Shown here: piece by piece, positions 1 through 10,842 of the stretch
How the letters are laid out: the number at the start of each line of letters is the position of its first letter
Position numbering within the stretch: the stretch's first letter is position 1
From: Propionibacteriaceae bacterium
GTDB lineage: Bacteria > Actinomycetota > Actinomycetes > Propionibacteriales > Propionibacteriaceae
Assembly: GCA_030538315.1 (NCBI GenBank)
Contig: JAUNUF010000002.1
Span: 22,990 to 86,989 of the forward strand
Reading direction: 5' to 3'
DNA: 64,000 bases
Translations under genes and position numbers: made by a program
Notes under the pieces: model-generated
Databases searched by the model: none
The model's input: the letters and a program-made list of their open reading frames with translations, nothing else
What the model was told of the DNA's origin: nothing

Positions 1-10
1 CGGTGGCCTG

Positions 11-2428
11 ATGTGGCGCCAGGCGCTTTCTGAACTCCGCCTCCACCCGGGTCGCTTCGTTGCCACGCTCATCGCCATCGCGATCAGCGTGGGCTTCATC
101 GCGGCGATCTCCGTGTTCATCAACACCGAGCAGACCGCGTTGGGCAAGACCAACACCATGCCGCTCGCAAACGCCGACGTCTACGTGAACGCCGCCTACT
201 CCGATGGCGGCGACGGCGTGCTGACGGCGCTCGAAAAGGTCGACGGCGTGCGCGCCGTCCACCCGGTGCCCTACAGCATGCCGATGCTGCTGAACTTCGG
301 CGACAAATCCGTCATGGGCATGATCTACACCGTCCCGGTGGAGGAGTTGCGGTGGTCCAAGGTCGCCGAGGGTCGCCTTCCCGCCACGGACCGGGAGTTG
401 GCCCTCTCCGAGGCCGGCCTCAAGGCGCTGGGCGCCAAGGTGGGCGACAAGCTCTCCCCGGACAACTCCGGCGAGGCACGCTTCACCATCGTGGGTGCCA
501 CCGACGACCCAGGCTCGCTGTGGTCTGCCATCGGCTACCTCGGCGGCGACACCGGCACCCGCTTTGAGTACGCGGTGCAGGTGGCCGACGGCGCGTCCCC
601 CGAGACCGTGGCCGCCGCCGCTCAGGCCGCCGTCGCGGGCTTGGCGCCGGACATCGAAGTGTCGACGGCGGACGCCGCCCGCCAGCGCCAACTCGACCAC
701 CTCACCAACGACTTCGACGTGTTCAAGTACCTCCTCCAGACCTTCGGCGTCGTGGCGCTCGTGGTGGGCATGATCACCATCGCCAACACGTTCACGATCC
801 TCGTGGCCCAGCGCCGCCGCCAGATCGGCCTGCTGCGCGCCGTCGGGGCATCGCCTGGCCAGGTGATGGGCAGGCTGATCGTCGAATCCTTCCTGCTGGG
901 TCTGGTGGGCTCCCTGCTCGGCATCGCGCTCGGCTTCGCCGTCGCGGCCCTCGGCGGCACCATCACCGGGTCGCTGTACTGGGGCTTCGACATCCGCTGG
1001 AGCGAGCTCGCGCTGGCCCTGGTGTTGGGGATCGTGGCGACCATGATCTCCGCGATCGCGCCCGCCATCACCGCCTCGCGGGTCAAGCCCCTTGAGGCCC
1101 TCCAGGTGGTGCCCACCGCTGAGCAGGTGCGTCGCGCCGGCATCGCCCGCATCGTCGTGGTGGTGTTGGGCGCGCTGGCTGGCGCGGGGCTGGTGGCAAT
1201 GAGCCGGCTCAACCCGGACACCAGCGTGCTCTGGGCCGTGGCGGCCGGCGTGTTCATCACCGTCGCCGTCCTGGCCGCCGCGCCGTTCTTCGTGCCGCCC
1301 ATGCTGCGAGGGCTGGGCGCCATCTTCGGCAGGTTCGGGCCCACCGCCCGGCTGGCCTTCACCAATGCTGGCCGCAACCCCAAGCGGGCCGCAGCCACGG
1401 CAACGGCGCTCATGCTCGCCGTCGGGCTCATCGTCACCCTCCAGGTGGCGCTGGCCACGGCCCGCACCTCAGGCACCGAATCCATCCTGTCCACCTACCC
1501 CGTAGACTTCAGCGTCACCTTCCCGACGGCGAACGTCCCGGCAGAGCTGGTGGAGCAACTCGAGGACGTGCCCAATGTGGCTGGCGTGCTGCCCGTGCCC
1601 GCCAAGGAAACCCGCGATGGACTGGTGGTCTTCGCCCAGAACGAGTTGCTGCGCCAACTGGGCAAGCGGATCCCGGCAGACGCCCCGCCACGAGACGGTG
1701 AAATCCTCGTCCCCGAAGGCAGCATCCTCTCGGGCCAGAGCACCATCACTCTCCCAGGGGCGGGAGCGGGCAACGTTTCCCTCACCGTCCGCACGGGTGG
1801 CCAGGGGCTCAACTGGAACGCCGGATCGGTCAACCAATCGACTCTGGACCAGTTGCTGGGCGACACCGTTGAACGTGAGCTCTGGATCACCCTGGAGGAC
1901 CGCGGCGACATCAGCAGCATCAACCAGGTGATGAAGGTGCTCGAGACCCACCCCGAGGCGGACTTCAGTGCCTCCGGCGCCGGGGCCATCCTCGTGCTCA
2001 ACCAGATCCTCGGCGTGATGTTGATCGTGCTGACGGGCCTGCTGGGCGTGGCTGTCGTGATCGCATTGGTGGGCGTCAGCAACACGCTGGGGCTCTCGGT
2101 GATCGAGCGGCAGCGGGAATCCGCGCTGCTCAGGGCGCTGGGCATGCAGCGTGGAGGACTCCGCTGGATGCTGCTGGTCGAGGCCGTCGCGTTGGTGACC
2201 GTCGGCGTGGTGGTGGGGCTCGTGGCCGGCATGTTCTTCGGCTGGCTGGGGGTGTCGTCGGCGTTGCTGATGATCCCCGGTGAGAACGTGCAACTGCACT
2301 TCTCCATCGACTGGCTCTACACCGCCGGCCTGATCCTCGTGTGCCTGGTGGCGGCCATCCTCGCGTCCCTGTTGCCCGGCCAGAAGGCGGCCAGCGCGCC
2401 GCCCACGGAGGCGCTGGCTGCCGAGTAA
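11..2428 (+). CDS. ABC transporter permease, FtsX/MacB type
   Basis: 805-residue membrane protein with two FtsX units: an N-terminal membrane anchor (about 15-40), an extracytoplasmic domain, a first FtsX membrane block (about 240-360) containing the typical RRRQIGLLRAVGAS stretch, then a second large extracytoplasmic loop and a C-terminal block (about 660-795) with ESALLRALGMQ. This is the long double-FtsX permease architecture of actinobacterial lipoprotein- or peptide-release ABC systems. The ATG lies only 10 bases from the window edge, so the partner ATPase gene is presumably just upstream, off the window. Substrate unknown. Confidence 0.88.
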   Translation: MWRQALSELRLHPGRFVATLIAIAISVGFIAAISVFINTEQTALGKTNTMPLANADVYVNAAYSDGGDGVLTALEKVDGVRAVHPVPYSMPMLLNFGDKSVMGMIYTVPVEELRWSKVAEGRLPATDRELALSEAGLKALGAKVGDKLSPDNSGEARFTIVGATDDPGSLWSAIGYLGGDTGTRFEYAVQVADGASPETVAAAAQAAVAGLAPDIEVSTADAARQRQLDHLTNDFDVFKYLLQTFGVVALVVGMITIANTFTILVAQRRRQIGLLRAVGASPGQVMGRLIVESFLLGLVGSLLGIALGFAVAALGGTITGSLYWGFDIRWSELALALVLGIVATMISAIAPAITASRVKPLEALQVVPTAEQVRRAGIARIVVVVLGALAGAGLVAMSRLNPDTSVLWAVAAGVFITVAVLAAAPFFVPPMLRGLGAIFGRFGPTARLAFTNAGRNPKRAAATATALMLAVGLIVTLQVALATARTSGTESILSTYPVDFSVTFPTANVPAELVEQLEDVPNVAGVLPVPAKETRDGLVVFAQNELLRQLGKRIPADAPPRDGEILVPEGSILSGQSTITLPGAGAGNVSLTVRTGGQGLNWNAGSVNQSTLDQLLGDTVERELWITLEDRGDISSINQVMKVLETHPEADFSASGAGAILVLNQILGVMLIVLTGLLGVAVVIALVGVSNTLGLSVIERQRESALLRALGMQRGGLRWMLLVEAVALVTVGVVVGLVAGMFFGWLGVSSALLMIPGENVQLHFSIDWLYTAGLILVCLVAAILASLLPGQKAASAPPTEALAAE

Positions 2429-2479
2429 CCGCGGAAGAGCGGTAACCTGAGCCGGCAGCGACAACGAAGGAACGGATCG

Positions 2480-5386
2480 ATGAGCGAAGCGCAAGGCGAG
2501 GCAAGGTACCGCTACACGGCGGAGGTTGCCGATCAGATCGAGCGCCACTGGCAGGACGTCTGGGAGGCGGAGGGCACCTATCACGCGCCCAACCCCGCTG
2601 GCCCGTGGGCGGATCCGGCGGCGGTGGCCGGCCGCGAGAAGCTCTTCGTGCTCGACATGTTCCCGTACCCCTCCGGCGCGGGTCTGCACGTGGGGCACCC
2701 GCTGGGCTACATCGCCACGGACGCCTACGCGCGCTACCAGCGCATGACCGGCAAGAACGTGCTGCACGCCCTGGGCTACGACGCGTTCGGTCTGCCCGCG
2801 GAGCAGTACGCCATCGCCACCGGTCAGCACCCACGAATCACCACCGAGCAGAACATCGCCAACATGCGCCGCCAGCTCCGACGGCTGGGCCTGGGCCACG
2901 ACGACCGTCGTTCGGTTGCCACCACGGACGTGGATTTCTACCGCTGGACCCAGTGGATCTTCCTGCAGCTGTTCAACGCGTGGTTCGACGCCGAGGCACC
3001 CAACGCCTCCGGCGGCACGGGCAAGGCACGCCCCATCGCCGAACTTGTCGCCGAGTTCGAGGCCGGCACGCGCGCGGTGCCCGGCGGCGGAGCGTGGGCT
3101 GATGTGGACGAGGCTGCTCGTCGCTCCATCATCGACGACCACCGCCTGGCCTACGTCTCCTCGGCGCCCGTCAATTGGTGCCCCGGCCTGGGCACCGTGC
3201 TGGCCAACGAGGAGGTCACCGCCGAGGGCCGTTCCGACATCGGCAACTACCCCGTCTTCAAGCGCAACATGCGCCAGTGGATGATGCGCATCACCACCTA
3301 CGCGGACCGCCTGATCGAAGACCTCGACCGCGTGGACTGGCCAGAGGCCGTCAAGCTGATGCAGCGCAACTGGATTGGCCGCTCGCACGGCGCCAACGTG
3401 CAGTTCGCCGTCGACACCACCGACGGCGCGGCCGAAGCCATCGAGGTGTTCACCACGCGCTCGGACACCCTCTTCGGCGCCACGTTCATGGTGCTCGCGC
3501 CCGAGCACCCGCTGGTGGAGCGCCTGGTGCCGGCCGAGTGGCCCGAGGGCACCCGCGAGGCCTGGACGGGCGGCGCAGCCACCCCGGCTGAGGCCGTCGA
3601 CGCGTACGTCGAGGCTGCTGGCCGCAAGACGGATCTCGAGCGCCAGGCAGATGCGAAGGAGAAGACCGGCGTCTTCACCGGCACCTTCGCCACCAACCCC
3701 GTGGATGGCCGCAAGCTGCCCGTGTTCGTGGCGGATTACGTGCTCATGGGCTACGGCACTGGCGCCATCATGGCGGTGCCTGCAGAGGACGAGCGCGACT
3801 GGGCGTTCGCCAAGGCCTTCGATCTCGACATCATCCGCACCGTGCAGCCCACCGCGGATCACCCGGAGGATCAGGCCTACACGGGCGACGGCCCGTCGAT
3901 CAACAGCGCCAATGAGCACATCGACCTCAACGGCATGGGCAAGGAGGAATCCATCGCCACGATGAACTCCTACCTGGAGAGCATCGGCGCCGGCCGCGGC
4001 ACCATCACCTACAAGCTGCGCGATTGGCTGTTCAGCCGTCAGCGCTACTGGGGCGAACCGTTCCCCATCGTCTACGACGAGCATGGCCCGGTCGCGGTGC
4101 CTGAGGCGATGCTGCCCGTCGAACTGCCCGAGGTCGACGACTACTCGCCGCAGAAGCTCGACCCCAATGATTCGACGAGCGAGCCCGTGCCGCCTCTGGC
4201 GCGCGCGGAGGAGTGGGCCACCGTCGAGCTGGATCTGGGCGACGGCCCCCGCACCTACCGCCGCGAGCTGAACGTCATGCCGCAGTGGGCTGGTTCCTGC
4301 TGGTACGAGATGCGCTACCTGGACCCGGCCAACGACGCCGCATTCGTCGACCCTGCTGTGGAGCAGTACTGGATGGGCCCCCGCCCCGAGCCGGTGCCGG
4401 GCGCCCCTGCCGGGTTGCCTGATGTGGGCGGCGTGGACCTGTACGTCGGCGGCGTGGAGCATGCTGTGCTGCACCTGCTGTACGCCCGCTTCTGGCACAA
4501 GGTGCTCTTCGACCTGGGCCACGTGAGCAGCGCAGAGCCCTTCCGTCGCCTGTTCAACCAGGGCTACATCCAGGCCTACGCGTTCCGCGACGCCCGCGGC
4601 CAGATCGTGCCCGCCGCGGAGGTTCAGGAATCCGTCGACGCGTCCGGCGCCACCGTCTACTCGTGGGAGGGCCAGGAGGTCGTCCGCGAGTACGGAAAGA
4701 TGGGCAAGTCGCTGAAGAACGTGGTCAGCCCGGATGAGATGTACGAGGCCTACGGTGCCGATACGTTCCGGGTCTACGAGATGAGCATGGGCCCGCTCGA
4801 CGTGAGCAAGCCGTGGGAGACCCGCGCCGTCGTGGGCTCGCAGCGCTTCCTGCAGCGCATCTGGCGCAACGTCGTCAACGAGAACACCGGCGAGGTGAGC
4901 ATCACCGACGGCGAGATGTCGCCTGAGTTGGCCCGCCAGTTGGCCCGCACCATTGAGGGCGTGGCTGCCGATTACACGGCGCTGCGCTTCAACACGGCCA
5001 TCGCGAAACTGATCGAGTACAACAACGCGCTGACCAAGCTCGACGGCGTGCCCCGCGCCGCCGTCGAACCCCTGCTGGTGATGGTCGCCCCCGTGGCCCC
5101 GCACCTGGCGGAGGAGTTGTGGCACCGGCTCGGCCACTCGGATTCGGTGGTCTACCAGCCGTTCCCGCAGGCGGATGCGTCGCTGCTGGCCGACGAGACC
5201 GTCACCTGCGTGGTGCAGGTGATGGGCAAGGTGCGCGCAAGGCTGGAGGTGGCTCCGGACATCAGCGAGGAGACCCTGCTGGCTGCCGCGCTCGAGCTGC
5301 CGCGCATCGCGGAGCTGGTTGCCGGCAAGACCATCCGCAAGACGATCGTCCGCCCGCCGAGCCTGGTCAACATCGTCGCGAACTGA
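2480..5386 (+). CDS. leuS: Leucyl-tRNA synthetase
   Basis: Charges tRNA-Leu in the cytoplasm. 968 residues, the long form usual in actinobacteria. The class I HIGH motif appears as HVGH near residue 70 and the KMSKS loop as KMGKS near residue 740; the CP1 editing domain lies between them, with the catalytic-site stretch [17 protein letters not shown]. An insertion near residues 170-215 ([19 protein letters not shown]) is typical of high-GC Gram-positives. The start is supported by a GAAGGA ribosome-binding site 7 bases upstream. It follows the ABC permease by about 50 bases; no T-box leader fits in that gap. Confidence 0.97.
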   Translation: MSEAQGEARYRYTAEVADQIERHWQDVWEAEGTYHAPNPAGPWADPAAVAGREKLFVLDMFPYPSGAGLHVGHPLGYIATDAYARYQRMTGKNVLHALGYDAFGLPAEQYAIATGQHPRITTEQNIANMRRQLRRLGLGHDDRRSVATTDVDFYRWTQWIFLQLFNAWFDAEAPNASGGTGKARPIAELVAEFEAGTRAVPGGGAWADVDEAARRSIIDDHRLAYVSSAPVNWCPGLGTVLANEEVTAEGRSDIGNYPVFKRNMRQWMMRITTYADRLIEDLDRVDWPEAVKLMQRNWIGRSHGANVQFAVDTTDGAAEAIEVFTTRSDTLFGATFMVLAPEHPLVERLVPAEWPEGTREAWTGGAATPAEAVDAYVEAAGRKTDLERQADAKEKTGVFTGTFATNPVDGRKLPVFVADYVLMGYGTGAIMAVPAEDERDWAFAKAFDLDIIRTVQPTADHPEDQAYTGDGPSINSANEHIDLNGMGKEESIATMNSYLESIGAGRGTITYKLRDWLFSRQRYWGEPFPIVYDEHGPVAVPEAMLPVELPEVDDYSPQKLDPNDSTSEPVPPLARAEEWATVELDLGDGPRTYRRELNVMPQWAGSCWYEMRYLDPANDAAFVDPAVEQYWMGPRPEPVPGAPAGLPDVGGVDLYVGGVEHAVLHLLYARFWHKVLFDLGHVSSAEPFRRLFNQGYIQAYAFRDARGQIVPAAEVQESVDASGATVYSWEGQEVVREYGKMGKSLKNVVSPDEMYEAYGADTFRVYEMSMGPLDVSKPWETRAVVGSQRFLQRIWRNVVNENTGEVSITDGEMSPELARQLARTIEGVAADYTALRFNTAIAKLIEYNNALTKLDGVPRAAVEPLLVMVAPVAPHLAEELWHRLGHSDSVVYQPFPQADASLLADETVTCVVQVMGKVRARLEVAPDISEETLLAAALELPRIAELVAGKTIRKTIVRPPSLVNIVAN

Positions 5387-5528
5387 CCTGATTCGCGGCG
5401 ACGGCGGGGCCTGAGGTAAGCTTGCTGAGTTGCCTGGCGAGGGACCCCCAGGGTCCGTGATCGACTAGCTCGTTTCCTCGCTCGGCGCCCGCACGCGCTT
5501 TTTAGTTAACCGAAGCTTGAGGAGAATC
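5387..5528 (+). promoter_or_regulatory. Promoter and candidate structured leader of rplY
   Basis: The 142-base gap between leuS and rplY contains a TAAGCT hexamer at 5417-5422 usable as a -10, which would leave a 5' UTR of about 100 bases, long for this window. Within it are a perfect 6-bp hairpin with a 3-base loop at 5442-5456, a GC-rich stretch followed by a T5 tract at 5499-5503, and a second copy of AAGCTTG (5418-5424 and 5513-5519). A GAGGAG ribosome-binding site sits just before the rplY start. Attenuation or autogenous control is possible but is inference only. Confidence 0.35.
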
Positions 5529-6155
5529 ATGGCTGCTGATGCCCAACTGAACGCCACCACCCGCACCGAATTCGGCAAGGGCGCTTCGCGCCGCCTTCGC
5601 CGCGACGGCGCCACCCCCGCCGTCCTCTACGGCCACGGCACGGATCCGGTCCACCTGGCGCTGCCCGCGCAGGAAACCTTCCTTGCGCTGCGCACTGTCA
5701 ACGCCCTCCTCGAGATCTCCGTCGAAGGCGAGAAGAAGCCCGTGCTGGCCCTGGTGAAGCAGGTTCAGCGCAACCCCATCCGCCCCGTGATCGAGCACAT
5801 CGACCTCCTCCTGGTGAAGGCCGGCGAGAAGGTTCAGGTCGACGTCCCGCTGGTCGTCGTCGGCGAGGCCGAGCGCGGCTCGCTGCTCAACCAGGACCTC
5901 CAGTCCCTCACCGTCATGGCCCCCGCCATCGACATCCCCACCGAGTTCGAGGTGTCTGTCGAGGGCCTCGAGATCGGCGCCCAGATCCTGGTCTCCGATG
6001 TCGTGCTGCCTGAGGGCGTCGAGGCGATGATCGAGGGCGATACCCTCATCGTCTCCGTCAACGCCCCGGTGGTCGAGGCTGAGGCCGACGAGGCTGCTGA
6101 AGGCGAAGAGGCCGCTGAGGCTGGCGACGCCGAAGGCGACGACTCCGAAGAGTGA
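5529..6155 (+). CDS. rplY: 50S ribosomal protein L25/general stress protein Ctc
   Basis: 208-residue two-domain L25 (TL5/CTC type): an N-terminal 5S-rRNA-binding L25 domain (about 5-93) and a C-terminal beta domain (about 100-185) ending in an acidic Glu/Ala-rich tail. It binds 5S rRNA in the large subunit. The ATG at 5529 is chosen over an in-frame TTG at 5517 because a GAGGAG ribosome-binding site sits just upstream and the protein then starts MAADAQL. The stop overlaps the pth start by 4 bases, so the two are translationally coupled. Confidence 0.95.
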   Translation: MAADAQLNATTRTEFGKGASRRLRRDGATPAVLYGHGTDPVHLALPAQETFLALRTVNALLEISVEGEKKPVLALVKQVQRNPIRPVIEHIDLLLVKAGEKVQVDVPLVVVGEAERGSLLNQDLQSLTVMAPAIDIPTEFEVSVEGLEIGAQILVSDVVLPEGVEAMIEGDTLIVSVNAPVVEAEADEAAEGEEAAEAGDAEGDDSEE

Positions 6156-6736
6156 CCAACTCCACTTTCCTCGTGGTCGGGCTCGGCAACCCGGGCCCGG
6201 CCTACGAGGTCACCCGCCACAACGTCGGGTTCTGGGCCGTAGCGGACCTTGCGGATCGCTACGGCTCCTCGTTTTCCCTCAATTCGCGGCAGAAGGCCGA
6301 GATCGCGACGGCGACCCTGCCCGGCGAGGAACCCATCAAGCTGGTCTTGGCCCGGCCCACCACCTTCATGAACCTCTCGGGGGTCGCGGTGAAGGCCATC
6401 GCCACGTTCCACAAGATCGAGCCGGATCACATCATCGCCGTCCACGACGAGCTCGATCTGGATCCCGCTCGCCTGCGCGTCAAGTTCGGTGGGGGAGACA
6501 ACGGCCACAACGGCCTCAAATCCATGCGCCAACACCTCGGCACCGGAGATTTCTACCGGGTGCGGGTGGGCATCGGCCGCCCGCCCGGACGGCAACCAGC
6601 CGCTGACTACGTGTTGAACAAGCTCAAGCCGAAGGAATTCGACCATATGCTGGTCGACGCCGCGGTAGCGGGAGATGCCGTCGAGGCCCTGGTGCGTGAG
6701 GGTCTGGTTGCCACCCAGAATAGATTTAACTCGTGA
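6152..6736 (+). CDS. pth: Peptidyl-tRNA hydrolase
   Basis: Recycles tRNA from prematurely released peptidyl-tRNA. 194 residues, normal length. N-terminal VVGLGNPGPAYEVTRHNVGF carries the conserved Asn and the catalytic His of the Pth family; the downstream FMNLSG and HDELDLD..GGDNGHNGLKS segments are also present. It starts at GTG inside the last codons of rplY (GTGA overlap) and its own stop overlaps the mfd start in the same way. rplY-pth adjacency is conserved in actinobacteria. Confidence 0.97.
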   Translation: MTNSTFLVVGLGNPGPAYEVTRHNVGFWAVADLADRYGSSFSLNSRQKAEIATATLPGEEPIKLVLARPTTFMNLSGVAVKAIATFHKIEPDHIIAVHDELDLDPARLRVKFGGGDNGHNGLKSMRQHLGTGDFYRVRVGIGRPPGRQPAADYVLNKLKPKEFDHMLVDAAVAGDAVEALVREGLVATQNRFNS

Positions 6737-9700
6737 AGTACCCAGGCCTGCTCCAAGCGCTCGAGGCATCCGAAGGGCTCCAATACACGCTGGCCGACGC
6801 CAGGCGCTCTGGGGTCACCACTCTGGACGTCACCACCGTCGGCGCGTTCTTCCCGGTGCTCACCGCCGCGCTGGCGGAGGAATCCACCCGCACCGTGCTG
6901 CTGATCACCTCCACCTACCGCGAGGCGGAGCAGCTGACCAGCGAGATCGGCGGCCTGCTGGGCAAGGACGCCGTCGCCTATTACCCGGCTTGGGAAACCC
7001 TCCCGCACGAGCGGCTGTCCCCCCGTGCAGACACCGTTGGCCGGCGTCTCGCGGTGCTGCGTCGCCTGGCCGGCAACTCTGACGAGCCAGCCCCGAAGGT
7101 GGTCGTCGCGCCCGTGCGCTCCATCCTGCAGCCGCAGGTCAAGGGTCTGGCGGACATGGCCCCCGTGCGCATGGCGGTGGGGGAGACCTACGAGCTCAGC
7201 CAGCTCCTGGCAGACCTCTCCGGCGCCGCCTACAACCGGGTGGACATGGTGGAGCGTCGCGGCGAGTTCGCGGTGCGCGGCGGCATCGTCGACGTCTTCC
7301 CGCCCACCGAAGACCACCCCGTGCGGGTGGATTTCTTCGGAGACGAGATCGACGAGATCCGCTTCTTCACGGTGGGCGACCAGCGCTCCACCGGCGACAC
7401 CACCTCCTCCATCATCGCTCCGCCCTGCCGCGAACTCCTGCTCACGACGGCGGTGCAGCGCCGCGCAAAGGCCCTGGCCGCGGCGCACCCGGAGCTGGGC
7501 GACATGCTCACCCGAATCGGTGAAGGCCAGGCGGTGGAAGGCATGGAGGCGCTCATTCCGGCGCTCGTGGACGGCCTCGAGCTGCTGGTCGACGTGCTGC
7601 CCAAGGGGTCGCTCATCCTCGCCGCCTCCCCTGAACTGATCCGCACCCGTGCGGCCGAACTGGTGGCCACCAGCCAGGAATTCCTCGAGGCGTCCTGGGC
7701 CGCTGCTGCCGGTGGAGGCACCTCGCCCATCGACCTCGGCGCCTCCGCGTACTGGGCCCTTGGCGACGTGCGCCAGCACGCCCTGGAGCTCGGGCATCGC
7801 TGGTGGTCGCTCTCCCCGTGGCTGTCCGCCCCGGCAGATGCCGACCAAGCGGCGGGCTCGTCCCCGGCAATCCCTGATGCGGATTCCGTCCACTCCCGCC
7901 AACTCGACATCACGGCCAGTGAGCCCTTCCGAGGCGACACCGACGCCGCCGTCCACCACATCCGCCAGCGCCTGGCCGACGGCTGGCGCGTCGTGCTCAC
8001 CGTCGAAGGTCAGGGCCTGGCCAGCCGCCTCGTCGACCTCCTGGGCGAGGCCGACATCCCCGCCGCCCTCGGCACCCTCGAGGAGGAGCCTGCCGACGGC
8101 AGGGTCACCGTGGTGCTCTCCAACCTGCGCCACGGCTGGCGTGCGGAGGCGCCCAAGCTGGAGGTCATCACGGCAGGTGAGCTCACTGGTCAGGTGGAGC
8201 TGGACCGCGCGGAGCGCAAGCTGCCGCAGCGCCGCAAGGCCACCATCCAACCCCTCGAGCTCAAGGCAGGCGACCCCGTCGTCCACGAGCAGCACGGCGT
8301 CGGCCGGTTCGTGGAGCTCATCCAACGCACGGTGCAGGGCAACACCCGCGACTATCTCGTCATCGAATACGCGCCCAGCAAGCGCGGCCATCCGGGCGAC
8401 CGCCTGTTCGTGCCCATGGATCAGCTGGATCAGCTCAGCCGCTACGTGGGCGGCGAGGCGCCGCAGCTCGACAAGATGGGCGGCGCGGATTGGTCCAAGC
8501 GCAAGGCCAAGGCCCGCAAGGCCGTGCGCGAGATCTCCGCGGAACTCATCAAGCTCTACGCCGCCCGGCAGGCCACCAAGGGTCACGCGTTCGGGCCCGA
8601 CACCGTGTGGCAGCGCGAGCTGGAGGATTCCTTCAGCTTCGTCGAAACTAACGACCAGCTCTCCGCCATCACCGAGGTCAAGCACGACATGGAGCAGCTC
8701 GTGCCCATGGACCGCCTCATCTGTGGAGACGTGGGCTTCGGCAAGACCGAGATCGCGGTGCGCGCGGCCTTCAAGGCGGTGCAGGACGGCAAGCAGGTGG
8801 CGGTGCTGGTGCCCACCACGCTGCTCGTCACCCAGCACTACCAGACCTTCGCCTCGCGCTTCGCCGGCTTCCCTGTGCAGCTCGCCGAGCTTTCGCGCTT
8901 CCAGACCGACGCGGAGGCCAAGAAGGTCGTCGACGGCTTGGCCACCGGTCGCGTCGACGTCGTGATCGGCACGCATCGCCTCCTCAGCAAGGAGATCGAG
9001 TTCAAGGATCTCGGCCTGGTGATCATCGACGAGGAGCAGCGCTTCGGCGTCGAGCACAAGGAGCGCCTCAAGTCGATGCGCGTCAACGTCGACGTGCTCT
9101 CCATGTCGGCGACCCCCATCCCGCGCACCTTGGAGATCGCCATCACGGGCATCCGCGAGATGAGCGTCATCGCCACTCCGCCGGAGGAGCGCCACCCAGT
9201 GCTCACCTTCGCTGGCCCCTACGACGATGGCCAGGTCAAGGCCGCGATCCGCCGCGAGCTCGCCCGCGAAGGCCAGGCCTTCTTCGTCCACAACCGCGTG
9301 GGCACCATCGAGAAGACGGCCGCCCACCTGCGCGAGTTGGTGCCCGAGGCACGCATCGTCACCGCGCACGGGCAGATGAGCGAGAAGCGCCTCGAACAGG
9401 TCATGCAGGACTTCTGGGAGCGCCGGGCAGACGTGCTGGTGTGCACCACCATCGTCGAATCCGGCCTCAACATCCAGAGCGCCAACACCCTCATCATCGA
9501 CAGCGCAGACAAGCTGGGTCTCTCGCAGCTGCACCAGCTCCGCGGCCGCGTCGGCCGGTCCCGTGAGCGCGGCTATGCCTACTTCCTCTACCCGGCAGAC
9601 AAGGTGCTGACCGAGACCTCCCACGAGCGCCTCGCCACCATGGCCGCGAACACGGATCTGGGCGCCGGCATGGCCATCGCCATGCGGGATCTGGAGCTCC

Positions 9701-10245
9701 GCGGCGCCGGCAACCTGCTGGGCGAGGACCAATCCGGCCACATCGAGGGCGTCGGCTTCGACATGTACCTCCGCATGGTGGGAGAGGCCGTCGCCAACTG
9801 GCGCGGCGAGGACACGGAGCCTGAGCCCACCATGCGCGTCGAGATCCCCGTCGACGCCCACCTCCCGGATGGCTACATCACCTCGGAGCGCCTGCGCCTG
9901 GAGATGTACAAGCAGATTGCCGAGATCCGCACGCAAGCAGATATCGACGGCGTGCGCGCCGAACTCGAGGATCGCTACGGCGAGTTGCCCACCCCCGTCG
10001 AGGAGCTGCTGGGGGTCGCGGCGCTGCGCAACCTCGCGCGCGAGCACGGCATCCAGGAGATCATCCCGCAGGGCAAGGTGGTGCGCTTCTCACCGCTGGT
10101 GCTGCCGGATTCCAAGCAGCTGCGCTTGAACCGCCTGTATCCGGGTTCTGTCGCCAAGGCCGCCACCGAGCAGGTGCTGGTGCCCAAGCCCGAGGGTAAC
10201 TACCTCCAGTGGGCCACCACGTTGCTGACCCAACTCTTCGCCTGA
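6733..10245 (+). CDS. mfd: Transcription-repair coupling factor
   Basis: DNA translocase that displaces RNA polymerase stalled at lesions and recruits UvrA. 1170 residues, full length. UvrB-homology region in the N-terminal third ([14 protein letters not shown]), RNAP-interaction domain near 500-560 ([14 protein letters not shown]), then superfamily 2 helicase motifs: Walker [10 protein letters not shown] near 663, DEEQRFG, and motif VI in [16 protein letters not shown], followed by the C-terminal UvrA-binding TRCF domain. The GTG start overlaps the pth stop by 4 bases. Confidence 0.97.
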   Translation: MKYPGLLQALEASEGLQYTLADARRSGVTTLDVTTVGAFFPVLTAALAEESTRTVLLITSTYREAEQLTSEIGGLLGKDAVAYYPAWETLPHERLSPRADTVGRRLAVLRRLAGNSDEPAPKVVVAPVRSILQPQVKGLADMAPVRMAVGETYELSQLLADLSGAAYNRVDMVERRGEFAVRGGIVDVFPPTEDHPVRVDFFGDEIDEIRFFTVGDQRSTGDTTSSIIAPPCRELLLTTAVQRRAKALAAAHPELGDMLTRIGEGQAVEGMEALIPALVDGLELLVDVLPKGSLILAASPELIRTRAAELVATSQEFLEASWAAAAGGGTSPIDLGASAYWALGDVRQHALELGHRWWSLSPWLSAPADADQAAGSSPAIPDADSVHSRQLDITASEPFRGDTDAAVHHIRQRLADGWRVVLTVEGQGLASRLVDLLGEADIPAALGTLEEEPADGRVTVVLSNLRHGWRAEAPKLEVITAGELTGQVELDRAERKLPQRRKATIQPLELKAGDPVVHEQHGVGRFVELIQRTVQGNTRDYLVIEYAPSKRGHPGDRLFVPMDQLDQLSRYVGGEAPQLDKMGGADWSKRKAKARKAVREISAELIKLYAARQATKGHAFGPDTVWQRELEDSFSFVETNDQLSAITEVKHDMEQLVPMDRLICGDVGFGKTEIAVRAAFKAVQDGKQVAVLVPTTLLVTQHYQTFASRFAGFPVQLAELSRFQTDAEAKKVVDGLATGRVDVVIGTHRLLSKEIEFKDLGLVIIDEEQRFGVEHKERLKSMRVNVDVLSMSATPIPRTLEIAITGIREMSVIATPPEERHPVLTFAGPYDDGQVKAAIRRELAREGQAFFVHNRVGTIEKTAAHLRELVPEARIVTAHGQMSEKRLEQVMQDFWERRADVLVCTTIVESGLNIQSANTLIIDSADKLGLSQLHQLRGRVGRSRERGYAYFLYPADKVLTETSHERLATMAANTDLGAGMAIAMRDLELRGAGNLLGEDQSGHIEGVGFDMYLRMVGEAVANWRGEDTEPEPTMRVEIPVDAHLPDGYITSERLRLEMYKQIAEIRTQADIDGVRAELEDRYGELPTPVEELLGVAALRNLAREHGIQEIIPQGKVVRFSPLVLPDSKQLRLNRLYPGSVAKAATEQVLVPKPEGNYLQWATTLLTQLFA

Positions 10246-10344
10246 TGCCAACCTTCACCGTCATCGGTTGGCTGGTCCAGCGCAGGCAACCGTCTGCGGT
10301 AACCTGTGCACGGGGCTAGAACCCGCCCATTCGAGAGGATTCCA

Positions 10345-10842
10345 ATGAAACTCACGCGTCTCGTTCCCGCGGCCGTCGCCGCCGTCGCGCTGCTGGCTGG
10401 GTGCAGCCCCACTCCGGGCACGGCCCTCGTCGTGGATGGCACCCACTACACGGAGGGGCAGGTCAGCGAGATCGTTGACGGTTGCGCGGAGGCGCTGGAC
10501 ATCACGCCGGATCAGATCCGCCGCTCGGGCGTCGTGGGCACCCTCCTGCTGGGCAAGCTCTTCGACTCGCTCGTCACCGACACGTCGGAGGCAGACATCC
10601 AGGCGATGGCGGAGCAGTTCCAAGCCGAGCAGCTCTTCGACGTCGAGGCCTGCAAGCCGCTCGCCTTGGCCAACATCAAGACGCAGCTGCTGGGCACCGT
10701 CGGCAACGACGACGTCATCCTGGAGGCGGCCAGCGCGCTCGACGTACAGCTCAACCCCCGCTACGGCAAGTGGGATCCCGCCAGCGGCACCCTGCTCTAC
10801 CCCTCCGGCTCGCTGTCCGAGCCCAGCGTTTCGCTCCGGTGA
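10345..10842 (+). CDS. SurA N-terminal-like lipoprotein
   Basis: 165-residue secreted lipoprotein. The start MKLTRLVPAAVAAVALLAGC is a lipoprotein signal with lipobox LLAGC, so the mature protein is anchored at Cys20. The following segment (ALVVDGTHYTEGQVSEIVDG) resembles the SurA/PrsA-type N-terminal chaperone domain, but no PPIase domain follows. It sits between mfd and mazG, where actinobacteria often carry such a lipoprotein, and overlaps mazG by 4 bases. A periplasm-side folding role is inferred. The ATG has an upstream GAGAGGA site. Confidence 0.75.
   Translation: MKLTRLVPAAVAAVALLAGCSPTPGTALVVDGTHYTEGQVSEIVDGCAEALDITPDQIRRSGVVGTLLLGKLFDSLVTDTSEADIQAMAEQFQAEQLFDVEACKPLALANIKTQLLGTVGNDDVILEAASALDVQLNPRYGKWDPASGTLLYPSGSLSEPSVSLR

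Noticed and set aside
2429-2479. A T-box or other leader regulating leuS.
   Set aside because: The gap is only 51 bases, too short for a T-box, and contains no T-box consensus.
1469-5137. A 1222-codon open frame on the minus strand opposite leuS.
   Set aside because: It is an antisense shadow produced by GC-rich codons; its translation is low-complexity, matches no family, and leuS on the plus strand is unambiguous.
6607-10047. An 1146-codon minus-strand frame opposite mfd.
   Set aside because: Same cause; the mfd helicase motifs prove the plus strand is coding.
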